DNA of 5,091 nucleotides from a bacterium. GTDB taxonomy: Bacteria; Desulfobacterota; Binatia; UBA12015. The DNA is taken from the NCBI GenBank assembly GCA_018970825.1, contig JAGWVP010000261.1:1-5091 (forward strand). The letters run 5' to 3'. Shown here piece after piece: positions 4,714 through 5,091 of the stretch. The position numbers and the translations under genes are program-made. The notes beneath the pieces are model-generated. The model saw only the letters and a list, made by a program, of their open reading frames with translations. It was not told the DNA's origin and did not search any database. Positions within the stretch are counted from its first letter, which is position 1. Every line of letters begins with the position of its first letter.

Positions 4714-5091
4714 GGAGTCGCGGCTCCGCGGCCGGCCGGAGCGATCGGGCCGATGGCGGCGCCCGCTTCGAGCATTGGCCGCTCGAAGCCGAGGAACATT
4801 CCCGCCGCGAGCGTCCAGGTGACCGCGAACGCCAATGCCACCAGCAGCAGGAACCCCGCGGGCCCGGCCGTCCGGAGCAGGGGTGGGCGGACCGTGAAGA
4901 TCACGAACGGGTGGACCAGGTACATGCCGTAGGAGACGCGCGCGACCGGGTACCATGCCGCGCCCGAGAGAAAGCGCGTGACGGCGTTCGGCAGGTGCAG
5001 CGCGTTGATCAGGACGAGAGCGATCCCGACCGCCATCACCGTGAACTGCCAGACGACGGCGAACGCGCCGCCTTCGAACAATCCGCCTCGG
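4431..5091 (-). CDS. Acyltransferase 3 (OafA-like) membrane protein, C-terminal part, N terminus beyond the window
   Basis: The frame is open at the right edge and reads 219 residues to a TAG at 4431-4433. Its first 110 residues or so match the end of acyltransferase-3 family integral membrane enzymes (PF01757), which move acyl groups onto cell-surface sugars or lipids. There is a hydrophobic segment (FAVVWQFTVMAVGIALVLI), then a typical ARVSYGMYLVHPFVIF motif, then a last helix (FLLLVALAFAVTWTLAAGMF) ending in the family's ERP motif (GFERPML), near base 4761. The catalytic His region lies upstream, outside the window. About 110 further residues of Ser/Pro/Ala-rich, family-unlike sequence follow and run antisense through the last 283 bp of the lipoprotein gene. 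The true C terminus is therefore doubtful: either the overlap is genuine or a stop was lost by mutation or sequencing error. Its neighbour is convergent, so they are not co-transcribed. Confidence 0.68.
   Translation of the reverse strand, partial: RGGLFEGGAFAVVWQFTVMAVGIALVLINALHLPNAVTRFLSGAAWYPVARVSYGMYLVHPFVIFTVRPPLLRTAGPAGFLLLVALAFAVTWTLAAGMFLGFERPMLEAGAAIGPIAPAGRGAATPQGLRSTYVPVSTNISFSVVEPGVSGQASHQPSPAPGEESHAASSSAPAHGSPMRPATHATGLQVVRSGIVERRVTSRRSGLPSSSRPLLKSAQ
4723..4742. terminator. Candidate hairpin between the convergent genes
   Basis: GCTCCG (4723-4728) and CGGAGC (4737-4742) form a 6-bp stem with an 8-base GC loop, ten bases after the lipoprotein stop. A bidirectional stop for the two converging transcripts is plausible from its place, but no T tract follows on either strand and the stem is short. 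Confidence 0.2.
4765..4789. repeat. Perfect 9-bp inverted repeat at the end of the acyltransferase core
   Basis: GCTTCGAGC (4765-4773) and its reverse complement GCTCGAAGC (4781-4789) enclose a 7-base ATTGGCC loop. This is the longest perfect hairpin I noticed. It lies about 50 bases after the + strand stop and codes for the GFERPMLEA part of the acyltransferase on the - strand. It may serve as a terminator for the lipoprotein transcript or be incidental to the conserved ERP codons. No T tract follows. Confidence 0.4.

Noticed and set aside
2107..4956. A 949-codon open frame on the - strand across rplS, the bactofilin and the lipoprotein gene
   Set aside because: It is Arg/Ala/Gly-rich with no family motif, and lies antisense to three well-supported genes. 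Long antisense frames are expected where GC-rich codon use removes stops.
1..5091. tRNA or rRNA genes, CRISPR arrays, transposase genes, attachment sites
   Set aside because: I looked for cloverleaf patterns, regular direct repeats and DDE-type or recombinase motifs and found none that hold up.

Overview
The window is very GC-rich, with strong G/C preference at third codon positions. It carries the end of a conserved translation operon, then an accessory envelope region. The order trmD, PF09936-type SPOUT RNA methyltransferase, rplS is an arrangement I associate with Deltaproteobacteria in the old sense (Desulfobacterota, Myxococcota, Binatota and relatives). The downstream lipoprotein, with a CX4CH haem-like motif and a PHM-type copper fold, also suits such an organism. 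This assignment is inference from gene content and composition, not a database result.

Left part (1-2875), all on the + strand: the 3' part of rpsP (ribosomal protein S16), a 64-bp gap, then trmD, a second SPOUT methyltransferase, rplS (L19) and a bactofilin. From trmD onward each stop codon overlaps the next start by four bases (GTGA, ATGA, GTGA), so these four genes look like one translationally coupled unit. The usual KH-protein and rimM genes are missing between rpsP and trmD. A bactofilin cytoskeletal gene sits where rnhB often follows rplS.

Middle part (2876-4713): a 68-bp spacer holding three back-to-back GC hairpins, then a 589-residue predicted lipoprotein. It combines an N-terminal mono-haem cytochrome-c-like module with a PHM/DBM-type copper monooxygenase-like domain. 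All six expected copper ligands can be placed, and two cysteine-rich segments are inserted in the copper domain. This is the most interesting object in the window: a possible surface oxidase or monooxygenase with its own electron-transfer module.

Right edge (4431-5091), - strand: the C-terminal part of a membrane acyltransferase-3 (OafA-like) protein. It is convergent with the lipoprotein gene, and its frame runs 283 bp antisense into it. There is no gene-free stretch over 300 bases. I saw no tRNA, rRNA, CRISPR array, insertion sequence or attachment site.
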